A stretch of DNA of 64,000 nt, taken from contig NZ_FOCF01000002.1 in assembly GCF_900110035.1 (NCBI RefSeq), positions 1 through 64,000 of the forward strand, written 5' to 3'. A program made the position numbers and the translations under genes. A model generated the notes under the pieces. It was given only the letters and a program-made list of their open reading frames with translations, was not told the origin of the DNA and did no database searches. Below, piece by piece: positions 1 through 7,543 of this stretch; the stretch's first letter is position 1, and each line of letters starts with the position of its first letter. The DNA is from Sphingomonas gellani. GTDB lineage: Bacteria; Pseudomonadota; Alphaproteobacteria; Sphingomonadales; Sphingomonadaceae.

Positions 1-2
1 CG

Positions 3-242
3 CTCGGCGTGCCCACCTGGTCGCGCGGCGGGATCATCTGCACCGGTGAGAGCTACAAGGACAAGGTCAAGCTGACCTTCATGCGAGGCCGCGATCTCGA
101 CGATCCCGACGGTCTGTTCAACGTGCCTGCGATTGGCGTGCGCCGCGCCGTTGACCTGCGGGACGGCGACACGCTTGGCACCGTGGCCCTGAGGGCGCTC
201 ATTCGTCGAGCCGTCGCGGCGAACCTGACCGGCCCATCCTGA
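3..242 (+). CDS. DUF1801 (YdhG-like) protein, 3' part only
   Basis: This is the last 79 codons of a gene that begins before the window; the frame is already open at base 3 and ends at a TGA at 240-242. The visible part carries the C-terminal pattern of small DUF1801 proteins: a VPTWSRGGIICTGE stretch, then K-x-K-L-T-F, a D-P-D-G-L-F-N turn and a closing A-L-R-A-L-I-R-R-A-V helix. The biochemical role of this family is not established. The gene lies on the tRNA-distal side of the integrase and is probably element cargo, together with the ArsR/SRPBCC pair that follows on the other strand. Family assignment is from remembered consensus. Confidence 0.7.
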   Translation, partial: LGVPTWSRGGIICTGESYKDKVKLTFMRGRDLDDPDGLFNVPAIGVRRAVDLRDGDTLGTVALRALIRRAVAANLTGPS

Positions 243-304
243 GGCCGTTTTCCACTCATTGCTCGCCGGATGGCCGGTTCTGGGTCTCCATCGCCGCGAG
301 GCCC

Positions 305-652
305 TCATTCCTTCTCATCCACAACGAGAAGTGCTCCAAGGGCGTCGAGCCGCTTCTCCCAGGTTGATCGACGAGCCGCCAACCAACGCTGCAGTGTCTC
401 AAGCCCGTTCGGATCAAGCTGACAAGACCGAACGCGGCCCAGCTTGCTGCTGGTCACCAAGCCCGCCTCCTCTAGAATGCGGACGTGCTGGCCAACGGCT
501 GTAAGGGTGATCCCGCAGAGGTCGGCCATGGTGGTCACGGCGTGCGGGCGTGTGCCAAGCATCTCGACCATACGCCGCCGCGTTGAATCACCCAACGCGT
601 GGAGCAACCGGTCGATCGGGTCGGTGTCCACCCTTCGCCGCGGACGGGCCAT
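305..652 (-). CDS. ArsR-family HTH transcriptional regulator
   Basis: A 115-residue winged-helix regulator. The start is the ATG at 652, which gives MARPRRRVDTDPIDRLLHAL; the open frame runs further upstream, but that part overlaps the preceding gene and is arginine-rich shadow sequence. Features of the family are visible: a LGDSTRRRMVEML helix, then TTMADLCGITLTAVGQHVR as helix-turn-helix and LEEAGLVTSSKLGRVRSC as the wing. It lies one base downstream of the SRPBCC gene, whose TGA is followed by C and then this ATG, so the two are almost certainly co-transcribed. ArsR/SRPBCC (AHSA1) pairs are a recurrent arrangement in which the regulator usually controls its own operon. No metal-binding cysteine motif is evident. 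Confidence 0.85.
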   Translation of the reverse strand: MARPRRRVDTDPIDRLLHALGDSTRRRMVEMLGTRPHAVTTMADLCGITLTAVGQHVRILEEAGLVTSSKLGRVRSCQLDPNGLETLQRWLAARRSTWEKRLDALGALLVVDEKE

Positions 653-653
653 G

Positions 654-1127
654 TCAGCTCGCCAGCGCACGACCGAGCCGATCCAGAAGATCGCGCCAGC
701 CTTGCTCGCGCATCTCGGGACCGTCCGCGCCCTCGAAGAACACGCCTTGGAAGGTGCAGGTGAGACTGGTTTCATCACCGACCTCGGCGATCTCGATCGT
801 CTCCAGGGCGACCGAGATCGCTCTGCCTTCCAGCGCCATGCGCGACGACGAGACGATGCGCCTCTGGTCAACAATGTCGTGATACACCCCTTCGTTGGTG
901 AGCTTCGCTCCCGGAAAAGGTGTGCTCGGCCCGAAGCGATACGTCAGCCGTTCGCTGCCACCGATCCGGAAGTCGCTTTCGTACGCCTCGATCTCGTGCG
1001 TGTCGCTTTCGGCGAACCAGCTCTTCTTCAGCTCAGGATCCGCGCAAGCGGCGAAGACCTTGGAGGGTGCGGCCGGATAGCGCCGTTCGATCGTGAAGCT
1101 GCCGTGCACGGCGTTGGAGTCGATCAT
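654..1127 (-). CDS. SRPBCC / AHSA1-like domain protein
   Basis: A 157-residue START-like fold protein of the Activator-of-Hsp90-ATPase-homologue-1 type. Visible marks are the opening I-E-R-R-Y-P-A-A-P-S-K-V-F-A-A strand/helix, the W-F sequence after the second helix, the E-x-D-F-R-I-G-G-S-E strand and the C-terminal G-W-R-D-L-L-D-R-L helix. Such proteins bind hydrophobic ligands in a central cavity; the ligand here is unknown. The ATG at 1127 is preceded on the minus strand by AAGGAG at six-base spacing, which fixes the start. It is the first gene of a two-gene unit with the ArsR regulator. The promoter should lie in the 1128-1334 interval, which is shared with the divergent PhyH-like gene. 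Confidence 0.85.
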   Translation of the reverse strand: MIDSNAVHGSFTIERRYPAAPSKVFAACADPELKKSWFAESDTHEIEAYESDFRIGGSERLTYRFGPSTPFPGAKLTNEGVYHDIVDQRRIVSSSRMALEGRAISVALETIEIAEVGDETSLTCTFQGVFFEGADGPEMREQGWRDLLDRLGRALAS

Positions 1128-1334
1128 GCTGAGCTCCTTGCTGAAGTATTCACCTCACTTTTACGATTGCGTGATATTGGTCAAGTGGAAACTTCACCAA
1201 AGTGGCCTCTATCGCTGAGGCGGTCGCTGAGGGGTAGCTAACGACGCATGCAGGTCGCCTCTTCGAAGCGGCCGCTGAACGGCTGACATCGGATCGGGTC
1301 GACGCCGAGAGGCGGTCGGGCTAGCCTCAACCTC

Positions 1335-2027
1335 ATGCTCGCACCCGTCTGCCGATCCGCTGATCTCACCCTCAACGATGATGGAGCCCAGCTGTTCGCG
1401 CAAGCTCTGGACGAAGCTGCGTGCGGTCGCCTCGAGACTGCCTTGGCCCTGCTGCCGACGAGCAGACCCGGTGTGCGGATCGGGGAAGGACAGCAGTTGC
1501 AGCCCTTTCTCGATCACGCCGGCCCGATCGGCGGGATCGCGGCGTCCGTGCTCGGAGAACAGGCTCGCCCCGTACGTGCGATCCTGTTCGACAAAACCGC
1601 GGGGCGGAACTGGGCGCTCGGCTGGCACCAGGACCGGACGATCGTGGTCAAGGAGCGTAGGAACACGGACGGATACGGGCCGTGGACGGTCAAGTCCGGG
1701 CTGATCCAGGTGGAGCCGCCATTCGAAATACTTGAGCGCATGGTGACGCTACGCGTGCACCTGGATGCGGTTGAGGAGGGCAATGCGCCCCTCCGCATCG
1801 TGCCCGGCTCGCACAGGCTCGGCCGCCTGCCCGAAGCCGAGATCGCGGGCGTGGTGGCGACATTCGGCGAGCGGCTATGTCTCGCCGAGCGCGGTGACGT
1901 CTGGCTGTACGCCACGTCGATCATCCACGCTTCGCTCGCCGCCGATCCGCCGCGACGACGCCGCGTCCTCCAGGTAGACTTCTCGGCCGACGCGACGCCA
2001 GGTCCACTCGCTTGGCGCGGTGTGTAG
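1335..2027 (+). CDS. Phytanoyl-CoA dioxygenase (PhyH) family protein
   Basis: A 230-residue Fe(II)/2-oxoglutarate-dependent dioxygenase of the PhyH type. The metal site can be read: HxD in GWHQDRTIVV (about residues 97-101), and the distal histidine in SIIHASLAA (about 197), followed by R-R-R-V-L-Q-V-D-F, whose arginine would hold 2-oxoglutarate. The middle segment NAPLRIVPGSHRLGRL is the conserved G-[ST]-H-x-x-G strand. The substrate cannot be told: the family hydroxylates lipids, amino acids and small molecules. It sits in the putative element, divergent from the ArsR/SRPBCC pair, and its stop is only about 30 bp from a transposase remnant. No strong Shine-Dalgarno precedes the ATG, so the exact start is uncertain. 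Confidence 0.8.
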   Translation: MLAPVCRSADLTLNDDGAQLFAQALDEAACGRLETALALLPTSRPGVRIGEGQQLQPFLDHAGPIGGIAASVLGEQARPVRAILFDKTAGRNWALGWHQDRTIVVKERRNTDGYGPWTVKSGLIQVEPPFEILERMVTLRVHLDAVEEGNAPLRIVPGSHRLGRLPEAEIAGVVATFGERLCLAERGDVWLYATSIIHASLAADPPRRRRVLQVDFSADATPGPLAWRGV

Positions 2028-2054
2028 GAGCCAGGGTTGAGCCGCCCCCCGCAC

Positions 2055-2260
2055 TCAGTGGAGAACAGCCATCTGCCGTTCCGACAACGGGAGCGGGCGA
2101 TGCTGCGGTTCAGGCGAATGCGGAGCCTGCAGAAGTTCGCGTTAGTGCATGTCAACGTCCACAACCACTTCAACCTCGAACGCCGCTTCATCGACTGCCA
2201 GACTACAGGCAGCGACGCGCCGCCTTCTTGGCGGAGTGGCAGAGGCTCGCGAGCTACGCT
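2055..2260 (+). pseudogene. IS6-family DDE transposase, decayed C-terminal fragment
   Basis: Two plus-strand frames together resemble the tail of an IS6/IS26-type transposase. In the first, from about 2058, ENSHLPFRQRERAM is followed by a stretch (R-F-R-R-M-R-S-L-Q-K-F-A, then V-H-N-H-F-N) typical of the region after the last catalytic acidic residue. Near 2200 the resemblance moves to another frame, reading DYRQRRAAFLAEWQRLAS, the usual end of these proteins. The catalytic domain is absent, so this is a frameshifted relic of roughly 70 codons. It abuts the PhyH-like gene and marks past IS activity in the island. No terminal inverted repeats were recognised. Confidence 0.65.
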
Positions 2261-2430
2261 GCCACGTTCAAAGGCCGAACTGCATCGTGTGGAGGCCGGT
2301 TCGCATTAGACTGACAGCCCACCGAGCCGTCTGGGAGGGCGTGCAACGTGGGCCACGAGAAACGCCCTTCAGCAACGGTATACCCCGCGAGGGCTAAATG
2401 CCCAATATTCCGGTGGGGCCTATATTCGAC

Positions 2431-2450
2431 TTATACCTTGCAAGGTATAA
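2431..2450. repeat. Perfect 20-bp palindrome
   Basis: TTATACCTTGCAAGGTATAA is its own reverse complement with no spacer. It lies in an AT-rich gap between the transposase relic and the 3' end of the convergent integrase. There is no T-run on either side, so it does not look like a Rho-independent terminator. A dimeric-repressor operator or a recombination/resolution site are the plausible readings. Confidence 0.8.
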
Positions 2451-2491
2451 CACGACTTTATGTCCTATTCGACCAATCCTGGTCTCGCCGA

Positions 2492-3805
2492 TTATGTCAG
2501 GTCGAACATCATGCTGCCGCCGTGAAGCGGGTAGGAGTTGTTGTTGTCGGCATGGCTGGATAATCGCATACCATCCTCTCCGCAAATTCGCGCAGTTCCG
2601 ACGCCGGGGCGCCCGGACTTCCCGCTCTCGCGCAGCCTGTCCAGATAGTCGCACCAGTGCTGCATCATGTGGACGCGCTCGTCCCAATATTCGCCGCGGG
2701 TGTAAGCCCGCCGTACGGCACTGGCATCAAGATGCGCGAGCTGCTTCTCTATCGCATCAGGGTTCCACAAGCCCATTTCGTTGAGCAGCGTCGCCGCCAT
2801 GGCGCGGAAGCCGTGCGCGGTCATTTCCTGTTGGCTGTAGCCAAGCCGGCGCAGCGCCTGGTTGACGGCGTTCTCGGACATCGGCCGTTTCGGATTGCCC
2901 ATGCACGGGAAAAGATAGTCTTGGTGGCCGGTGTGTTCCCGCAGTTCCTCGATCAGCTTCAGTACCTGGCGTGACAGCGGGACGCGGTGCGGTCGGCGCA
3001 TCTTCATTCGTTCGGCCGACAGATACCAGACGGCGTTGCCGCAATCGAACTCGCTCCACTGCGCTTGCCTGAGCTCGCCCGGGCGGACGAACAGGTGTGG
3101 GGAAAGCTTGAGGGCCATCAACGTGATCAATTGCCCCTCATAACCGTCGATTGCCCGCAGGAGCGCGCCGACTTGGATAGGGTTGGTGATCGCCGCCAGA
3201 TGCCTTACGCGCGGGGTGGCGATGGCCCCGCGAAGGTCGGAGGCGACGTCCTTCTGGCAACGCACGGTGGCAACGCCATAACGGAACACGCGGCTGAGGA
3301 CGCTCCGCATACGACGGGCGCTCTCGTACCGTCCGTTCGATTCCACCTTGCGCAGCACGGCCAACACCTCCTGGGGCGTCACCTCGGCGACCGGCAGGTT
3401 GCCGATCATCGGATAGGCGATGCCGAGCAGCCAGCGGATTTTGCTGAGCGTGATTTCCGCGCGTCCCTCACGTTCGCACTTCTGGACCCATTCCTCGGCG
3501 ACCTCCTTGAAGGTGTTGGCGGCGGCAACCTTGGCGGCGATCCGCGACCGTATTTTCTCGATGGCTGGATCGAGCCCGGCGGCAATCTTGCGGCGCGCCT
3601 CGTCCCGCCGTTCTCTCGCATCGGCCAAGCCCACGTCGGGCCAGCGACCAAGGTGCAGTGTCTTCTGCTTGCCGAGATGGCGGAAGCTCAGCTTCCACAA
3701 TTTGGAGCCGTTGGGCTGGACCGTGAGAAACAGTCCCTGGCCGTCGGAGAGGTTGAACGGCTTCGGCGCCGGCTTGGCGGCGCTGATTCGCAGGTGAGAC
3801 AGCAT
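2492..3805 (-). CDS. P4-type tyrosine recombinase / integrase
   Basis: A 437-residue site-specific integrase. The N-terminal 80 residues have the DUF4102-like arm-binding pattern of P4/IntA integrases (SDGQGLFLTVQPNGSKLWKL, then LGRWPDVGLADARERRDEAR). A SAM-like core-binding domain follows at about 95-190 and the catalytic domain occupies roughly 210-400. Catalytic residues can be read: Arg in VRPGELRQAQW, the HGFR box in TAHGFRAMAATLL, the later His in KQLAHLD, and the nucleophile Tyr in RRAYTRGEYW. All are present, so the enzyme looks intact. It is transcribed away from tRNA-Leu, whose 3' end lies 177 bp upstream, the standard arrangement for an element integrated in a tRNA gene. The C-terminal 40 residues after the tyrosine are longer than usual. 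Confidence 0.93.
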   Translation of the reverse strand: MLSHLRISAAKPAPKPFNLSDGQGLFLTVQPNGSKLWKLSFRHLGKQKTLHLGRWPDVGLADARERRDEARRKIAAGLDPAIEKIRSRIAAKVAAANTFKEVAEEWVQKCEREGRAEITLSKIRWLLGIAYPMIGNLPVAEVTPQEVLAVLRKVESNGRYESARRMRSVLSRVFRYGVATVRCQKDVASDLRGAIATPRVRHLAAITNPIQVGALLRAIDGYEGQLITLMALKLSPHLFVRPGELRQAQWSEFDCGNAVWYLSAERMKMRRPHRVPLSRQVLKLIEELREHTGHQDYLFPCMGNPKRPMSENAVNQALRRLGYSQQEMTAHGFRAMAATLLNEMGLWNPDAIEKQLAHLDASAVRRAYTRGEYWDERVHMMQHWCDYLDRLRESGKSGRPGVGTARICGEDGMRLSSHADNNNSYPLHGGSMMFDLT

Positions 3806-3847
3806 ATCGATTCCCCAGCTGGGCCGGGTCGATCCACCACCAACAAT

Positions 3848-3869
3848 AACACCAACAGATGTTGGTGTT
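3848..3869. promoter_or_regulatory. 10-bp inverted repeat upstream of the integrase
   Basis: AACACCAACA and TGTTGGTGTT are perfect complements separated by GA. The dyad lies 43-64 bp upstream of the integrase start, between it and the tRNA 3' end, where promoters, repressor operators and arm-type or excisionase sites of such elements are found. Which of these it is cannot be told from sequence. Confidence 0.55.
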
Positions 3870-3981
3870 TGGGCTGGAATCCGGTGGACGTCGCCGGACG
3901 TTCAGTCGGCGAGTTTTGGTCGAGTTATGCTGTGAAACCAGCTGCTTGCTGGACGCCCCCGGACTATACCGGGAGCGTTTC

Positions 3982-4003
3982 TGGTGCCCAGAAGAGGACT
4001 CGA
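3982..4003 (-). other. Probable attachment-site end (attL/attR) in the tRNA-Leu 3' end
   Basis: The integrase lies immediately 3' of tRNA-Leu(CAG) and reads away from it, so the recombination core is expected in the tRNA 3' end, T-arm to CCA. The tRNA is complete, as usual when the element restores the gene. I found no second copy of the 3' end between 1 and 3980, so the other boundary must lie left of the window. This site is inferred from gene arrangement only. Confidence 0.4.
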
Positions 4004-4068
4004 ACCTCCACGACCTTGCGATCGCCAGCACCTGAAGCTGGTGCGTCTACCAATTCCGCCATCTGGGC
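3982..4068 (-). tRNA. tRNA-Leu (anticodon CAG)
   Basis: A class II tRNA with an 87-base span including encoded CCA. Read on the minus strand, the acceptor stem is GCCCAGA paired with TCTGGGC, followed by A and CCA. The anticodon stem CCAGC/GCTGG is perfect around the loop TTCAGGT, giving anticodon CAG. A long variable arm follows, then a T-arm with TTCGAGT loop. It is the likely integration target of the adjacent integrase. Confidence 0.95.
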
Positions 4069-4178
4069 ACGGGGTAGGCCGGCGCCTCTAGTGGAGGGTT
4101 CGCATGCTTGTCAACAGCGTCTGTGACGGGCAAGGGCGCTTCACGAGAAAAACTTTCTGCTGTCGGGATGTGAACGCG

Positions 4179-5108
4179 ATGTACGAGCTGGTGACGCTGA
4201 TCGGCGGGGGCGGGTTCGTCGGCCGCTATGTGGCGCAGGCGCTGATGCGGCAGGGATGGCGGGTGCGCGTGGCGCAGCGCGATCCGCGCCAGGCTTTTTA
4301 CCTGAAGCCGCTGGGGGGATTGGGTCAGACCCAGTTCGTCGCGGCGGACGTGACCCGGCCCGACACGATCGCTCGGGCGGTCGAGGGGGCGGACGCGGTG
4401 GTCAACCTGGTTGGCAGCTTCGGCGACGCGATGCGCATCCAGGCGGAGGGTGCATCCACGGTGGCGAAGGCGGTTGCCGCGTCCGGGGCGAAGGCGCTGG
4501 TCCACCTGTCGGCCATCGGCGCGGACAGCGGCTCGGCGTCGACCTATGCCCGCTCCAAGGGGCTGGGCGAGGAAGCGGTCAGGGCCGCGTTCCCAGCCGC
4601 CACCATCCTGCGCCCGTCGGTGGTGTTCGGGCGCGAGGACCAGTTCCTCAACAGGTTTGCGGAAATGATCCGCCGCACCCGGATCGTGCCGGTGGTGCGA
4701 CCCGATACGCGGTTCCAGCCGGTGTTCGCCGGCGATGTCGGTGATGCCGTCGCCGCCGTGCTGAAGGAGCCGGCGCGATTCGCAGGGCAGCTGTACGAGC
4801 TGGGTGGTCCGGACGTGCTGTCCATGGCCGACCTGTTGAAGTGGATCGCGACGGAGACGGGCCGGTCACCGCACTTCGTGACGCTGCCCGATGCGGCGGC
4901 GGGCCTCATCGCACGGCTGCCGGGCGCGCCGATCACCCGCGATCAGTTGCTGTTGCTGCAAAAGGACAATGTGGTTGCCGGATCGCAGGATGGGCTGGAG
5001 GCGCTCGGCCTGACCGCAACGCCGATGTCGGCGGTCGCGTCGAACTGGCTGGTCCGGTTCCGCCGGCAGGGCCGCTTCGCGCGTCGTCGCGACGAACTCG
5101 CCGCCTGA
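4179..5108 (+). CDS. Complex I NDUFA9-type / atypical SDR protein
   Basis: A 309-residue NAD(P)-binding protein of the atypical short-chain dehydrogenase group related to mitochondrial NDUFA9. The start chosen is the ATG at 4179 (MYELVTLIGGGGFVGRYVAQ), which puts the Rossmann GxGGxxG at residues 9-14; an ATG at 4104 is in frame but adds a non-homologous leader. Other marks are VNLVGSF after the fourth strand, LVHLSAIGAD, the ARSKGLGEEAV helix standing where classical SDRs have YxxxK, and the RPSVVFGRED segment. Bacterial members are thought to bind a nucleotide without strong catalysis; a role with respiratory complex I is family inference. It is followed 30 bp later by uppP. Confidence 0.8.
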   Translation: MYELVTLIGGGGFVGRYVAQALMRQGWRVRVAQRDPRQAFYLKPLGGLGQTQFVAADVTRPDTIARAVEGADAVVNLVGSFGDAMRIQAEGASTVAKAVAASGAKALVHLSAIGADSGSASTYARSKGLGEEAVRAAFPAATILRPSVVFGREDQFLNRFAEMIRRTRIVPVVRPDTRFQPVFAGDVGDAVAAVLKEPARFAGQLYELGGPDVLSMADLLKWIATETGRSPHFVTLPDAAAGLIARLPGAPITRDQLLLLQKDNVVAGSQDGLEALGLTATPMSAVASNWLVRFRRQGRFARRRDELAA

Positions 5109-5138
5109 TCCTTTCCCTTTCAGACACGGACATCCCGC

Positions 5139-5948
5139 TTGAACGATCTCCTTACCGTCATCCTGCTCGGCATCGTCGAGGGGATCACCGAATTCCTGCC
5201 GGTGTCCTCCACCGGGCACCTGATCCTGGCGACCCGGCTGCTCGGCTACGATGCGGATCGGTGGGCGATGTTCAACGTGGTCATCCAGCTGGGCGCGATC
5301 CTGGCGATCACCGTGCTGTACTGGCGCACCGTCTGGACGGTGTTGCAGGGCCTGTTGCGGGGTGAGGCGGGGGCGATCCGCTTCGTCCGCAACGTGCTGA
5401 TCGGGTTCCTGCCGGCGGCGGCGATCGGTCTGCTGGTGCACAAGCATGTCGAGGCGCTGCTCGGCAATGCGGAGGTTGTGGCGATCGCGCTGACCGTGGG
5501 CGGCGTGGCCATTCTGATCGTGGAGCGGCTGGCGAAGCCGGGCGATGTGCGTGGCGTGGCCGACATCCCCCTGCCGACGGTCATCGCGATCGGCTTCATC
5601 CAGTGTCTGGCGATGGTGCCCGGCGTCAGCCGGTCCGGCGCGACGATCCTTGGCGGCCTGTCGCTGGGCGTGGAGCGGCGCACGGCCGCGGAATTCTCGT
5701 TCTTTCTGGCGATCCCGACGATGCTGGGCGCCAGCACGCTGGAGATCTGGAAGAACCGCCATGCGCTGTCGAGCGGCACAGGCGTCGGCATCCTCGACAT
5801 TGCAATCGGCTTTGTCGTCGCATTCTTCGTCGCGCTGGTAGTGGTGCGTTGGTTCCTCAATCTGGTCGGAAAGCGGGGTTTTGGACCGTTTGGTTGGTAC
5901 CGCATCGTGGCAGGCTCCGCCGCGCTCATATGGCTGTTGAATAGCTAA
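5139..5948 (+). CDS. uppP: Undecaprenyl-diphosphatase UppP (BacA)
   Basis: A 269-residue polytopic inner-membrane enzyme that dephosphorylates undecaprenyl diphosphate to recycle the lipid carrier for peptidoglycan and other envelope polymers; excess confers bacitracin resistance in known cases. Both signature motifs are present: EGITEFLPVSSTGH (residues 14-27, with the conserved Glu and His) and PGVSRSGATILGG in the second half, whose Arg is catalytic in the family. About eight hydrophobic segments can be drawn. The start is TTG at 5139, giving MNDLLTVILLGIVEG; no ATG fits. It lies 30 bp after the NDUFA9-like gene, so co-transcription is likely. Confidence 0.95.
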   Translation: MNDLLTVILLGIVEGITEFLPVSSTGHLILATRLLGYDADRWAMFNVVIQLGAILAITVLYWRTVWTVLQGLLRGEAGAIRFVRNVLIGFLPAAAIGLLVHKHVEALLGNAEVVAIALTVGGVAILIVERLAKPGDVRGVADIPLPTVIAIGFIQCLAMVPGVSRSGATILGGLSLGVERRTAAEFSFFLAIPTMLGASTLEIWKNRHALSSGTGVGILDIAIGFVVAFFVALVVVRWFLNLVGKRGFGPFGWYRIVAGSAALIWLLNS

Positions 5949-6094
5949 GACCGGAACGGACCTTGTTCTACCCTGAAATCAAGCAGAGCCGAGCCTCTTA
6001 GGCGAGAAACTTTACAAAAGGTCAGCACCACTGACTTGATGATGTAATCGGCCATGGTACGACGCTGCCACGCGAGGGCGTGAGGAGATGTGCC

Positions 6095-7543
6095 GTGGCC
6101 GATACCCCGATGCTCAAGTTCATCGATCGCGGGCAATCCTATCCAGCCAAGCGTCAGGCAACCCTGCGTGCAGAGGACTTTCGTGAGATCGCGGAGCGTT
6201 ACGCGGTGCCCACGGCCGAGGAGCAGGCCGGGCGCTGCTCGCAGTGCGGCGTGCCCTATTGCTCGGTGCATTGCCCGCTGCACAACCATATCCCCGATTG
6301 GCTGCGCCTGACCGCCGAGGGGCGGCTGCGCGACGCGTACGAGCTGTCGAACAGCACCTCCACCATGCCGGAAATCTGCGGCCGCATCTGTCCGCAGGAC
6401 CGTTTGTGCGAGGGCAATTGCGTGATCGAGTTCACCGGCCACGGCGCGGTGACGATCGGATCGGTCGAAAAGTTCATCACCGACACCGCCTGGGAAGAGG
6501 GGTGGGTGGAACCGCTGGTCCCCGGCCCCGCGCGCGGGCAATCGGTGGCAGTCATTGGGGCCGGGCCGGCCGGACTGAGCGCCGCGGAGTATCTGCGTGG
6601 CAACGGTTACGACGTGCACGTCTATGACCGGCACGACCGGGCGGGCGGGCTGCTGACCTATGGCATCCCCGGCTTCAAGCTGGAGAAGCCGGTGGTGATG
6701 CGCCGTGTCGACCGGCTGAAGGCGGGCGGCATCGTCTTCCACGAAGGGTTCGAGGTCGGGCGCGACGCGACGCTGGACGACTTGCGCCAGCGCCATGACG
6801 CGGTGCTGATCGCGACGGGCGTGTACAAGGCGCGGGCGATCGAGGCGCCGGGCGTCGGGGCGGACGGCGTGGTGGAGGCGCTGGATTACCTGACCGCCTC
6901 CAACCGCAAGGGGTTCGGTGATGCGGTGCCCGCCTATGACGAGGGCACGCTGGACGCGTCAGGCAAGCATGTCGTGGTGATCGGCGGCGGAGACACGGCG
7001 ATGGACTGCGTCCGCACGGCCATTCGCCAGGGCGCGGCATCGGTGAAGTGCCTGTACCGCCGCGATCGACAGAACATGCCCGGATCGCAACGCGAAGTTG
7101 CCAATGCTGAAGAGGAGGGCGCCGAGTTCGTCTGGTTGTCCGCGCCGCAGGGGTTCGACGTCGGCGCGGGCGAGCGCGTCTCGGGCGTGGCCGTCCGCCG
7201 CATGCGGCTGGGCGCCCCGGACGCCAGCGGCCGGCGCGCGCCGGAGCATGATCCGGGCGGCGACTATGCGGTGCAAGCGGATCTGGTCATCAAGGCGCTG
7301 GGTTTCGATGCGGAGGCGCTACCGACCCTGTGGGGTGCACCCGAATTGGGGGTCAGCCGCTGGGGCACCGTGCTGGTCGATGGCAAGACGCTGATGACCA
7401 GCCTGGACGGCGTGTTCGCGGCGGGCGACATCGTGCGCGGCGCGAGCCTGGTGGTGTGGGCGATCCGCGACGGCCGCGACGTGGCCGGCGCGATGCACAA
7501 ATGGCTGAAGGCAAAGGCTGCGAGCGAAAGGAAGGCGGCGTGA
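6095..7543 (+). CDS. gltD: Glutamate synthase (NADPH) small subunit
   Basis: A 482-residue GltD, which takes electrons from NADPH through FAD and two [4Fe-4S] clusters to the large subunit for glutamate formation from glutamine and 2-oxoglutarate. The N-terminal ferredoxin-like domain shows C48-S-Q-C51-x4-C56-x3-C60 and a second set in ICGRICPQDRLCEGNC. The FAD motif is VIGAGPAGLSAAEYL, and the NADPH motif VVVIGGGDTAMDCVRTA follows. The closing GVFAAGDIVRGASLVVWAI is the usual FAD-contact end. The GTG at 6095 is chosen over 6080 because GAGGAG sits seven bases before it. The stop overlaps the next gene by four bases (GTGA). Confidence 0.95.
   Translation: MADTPMLKFIDRGQSYPAKRQATLRAEDFREIAERYAVPTAEEQAGRCSQCGVPYCSVHCPLHNHIPDWLRLTAEGRLRDAYELSNSTSTMPEICGRICPQDRLCEGNCVIEFTGHGAVTIGSVEKFITDTAWEEGWVEPLVPGPARGQSVAVIGAGPAGLSAAEYLRGNGYDVHVYDRHDRAGGLLTYGIPGFKLEKPVVMRRVDRLKAGGIVFHEGFEVGRDATLDDLRQRHDAVLIATGVYKARAIEAPGVGADGVVEALDYLTASNRKGFGDAVPAYDEGTLDASGKHVVVIGGGDTAMDCVRTAIRQGAASVKCLYRRDRQNMPGSQREVANAEEEGAEFVWLSAPQGFDVGAGERVSGVAVRRMRLGAPDASGRRAPEHDPGGDYAVQADLVIKALGFDAEALPTLWGAPELGVSRWGTVLVDGKTLMTSLDGVFAAGDIVRGASLVVWAIRDGRDVAGAMHKWLKAKAASERKAA

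Noticed and set aside
1..3980. Second attachment site (copy of the tRNA-Leu 3' end) inside the window
   Set aside because: No repeat of the tRNA 3' sequence was found by eye; the element must extend beyond the left edge if it is intact.
2987..4126. Plus-strand 379-codon ORF over the integrase and tRNA-Leu
   Set aside because: It is antisense to the integrase over most of its length, and its end is the antisense reading of tRNA-Leu.
6021..6035. GTCAG-CACCA-CTGAC dyad upstream of gltD
   Set aside because: Only five-base arms and no matching regulator or known consensus; left as unremarkable.
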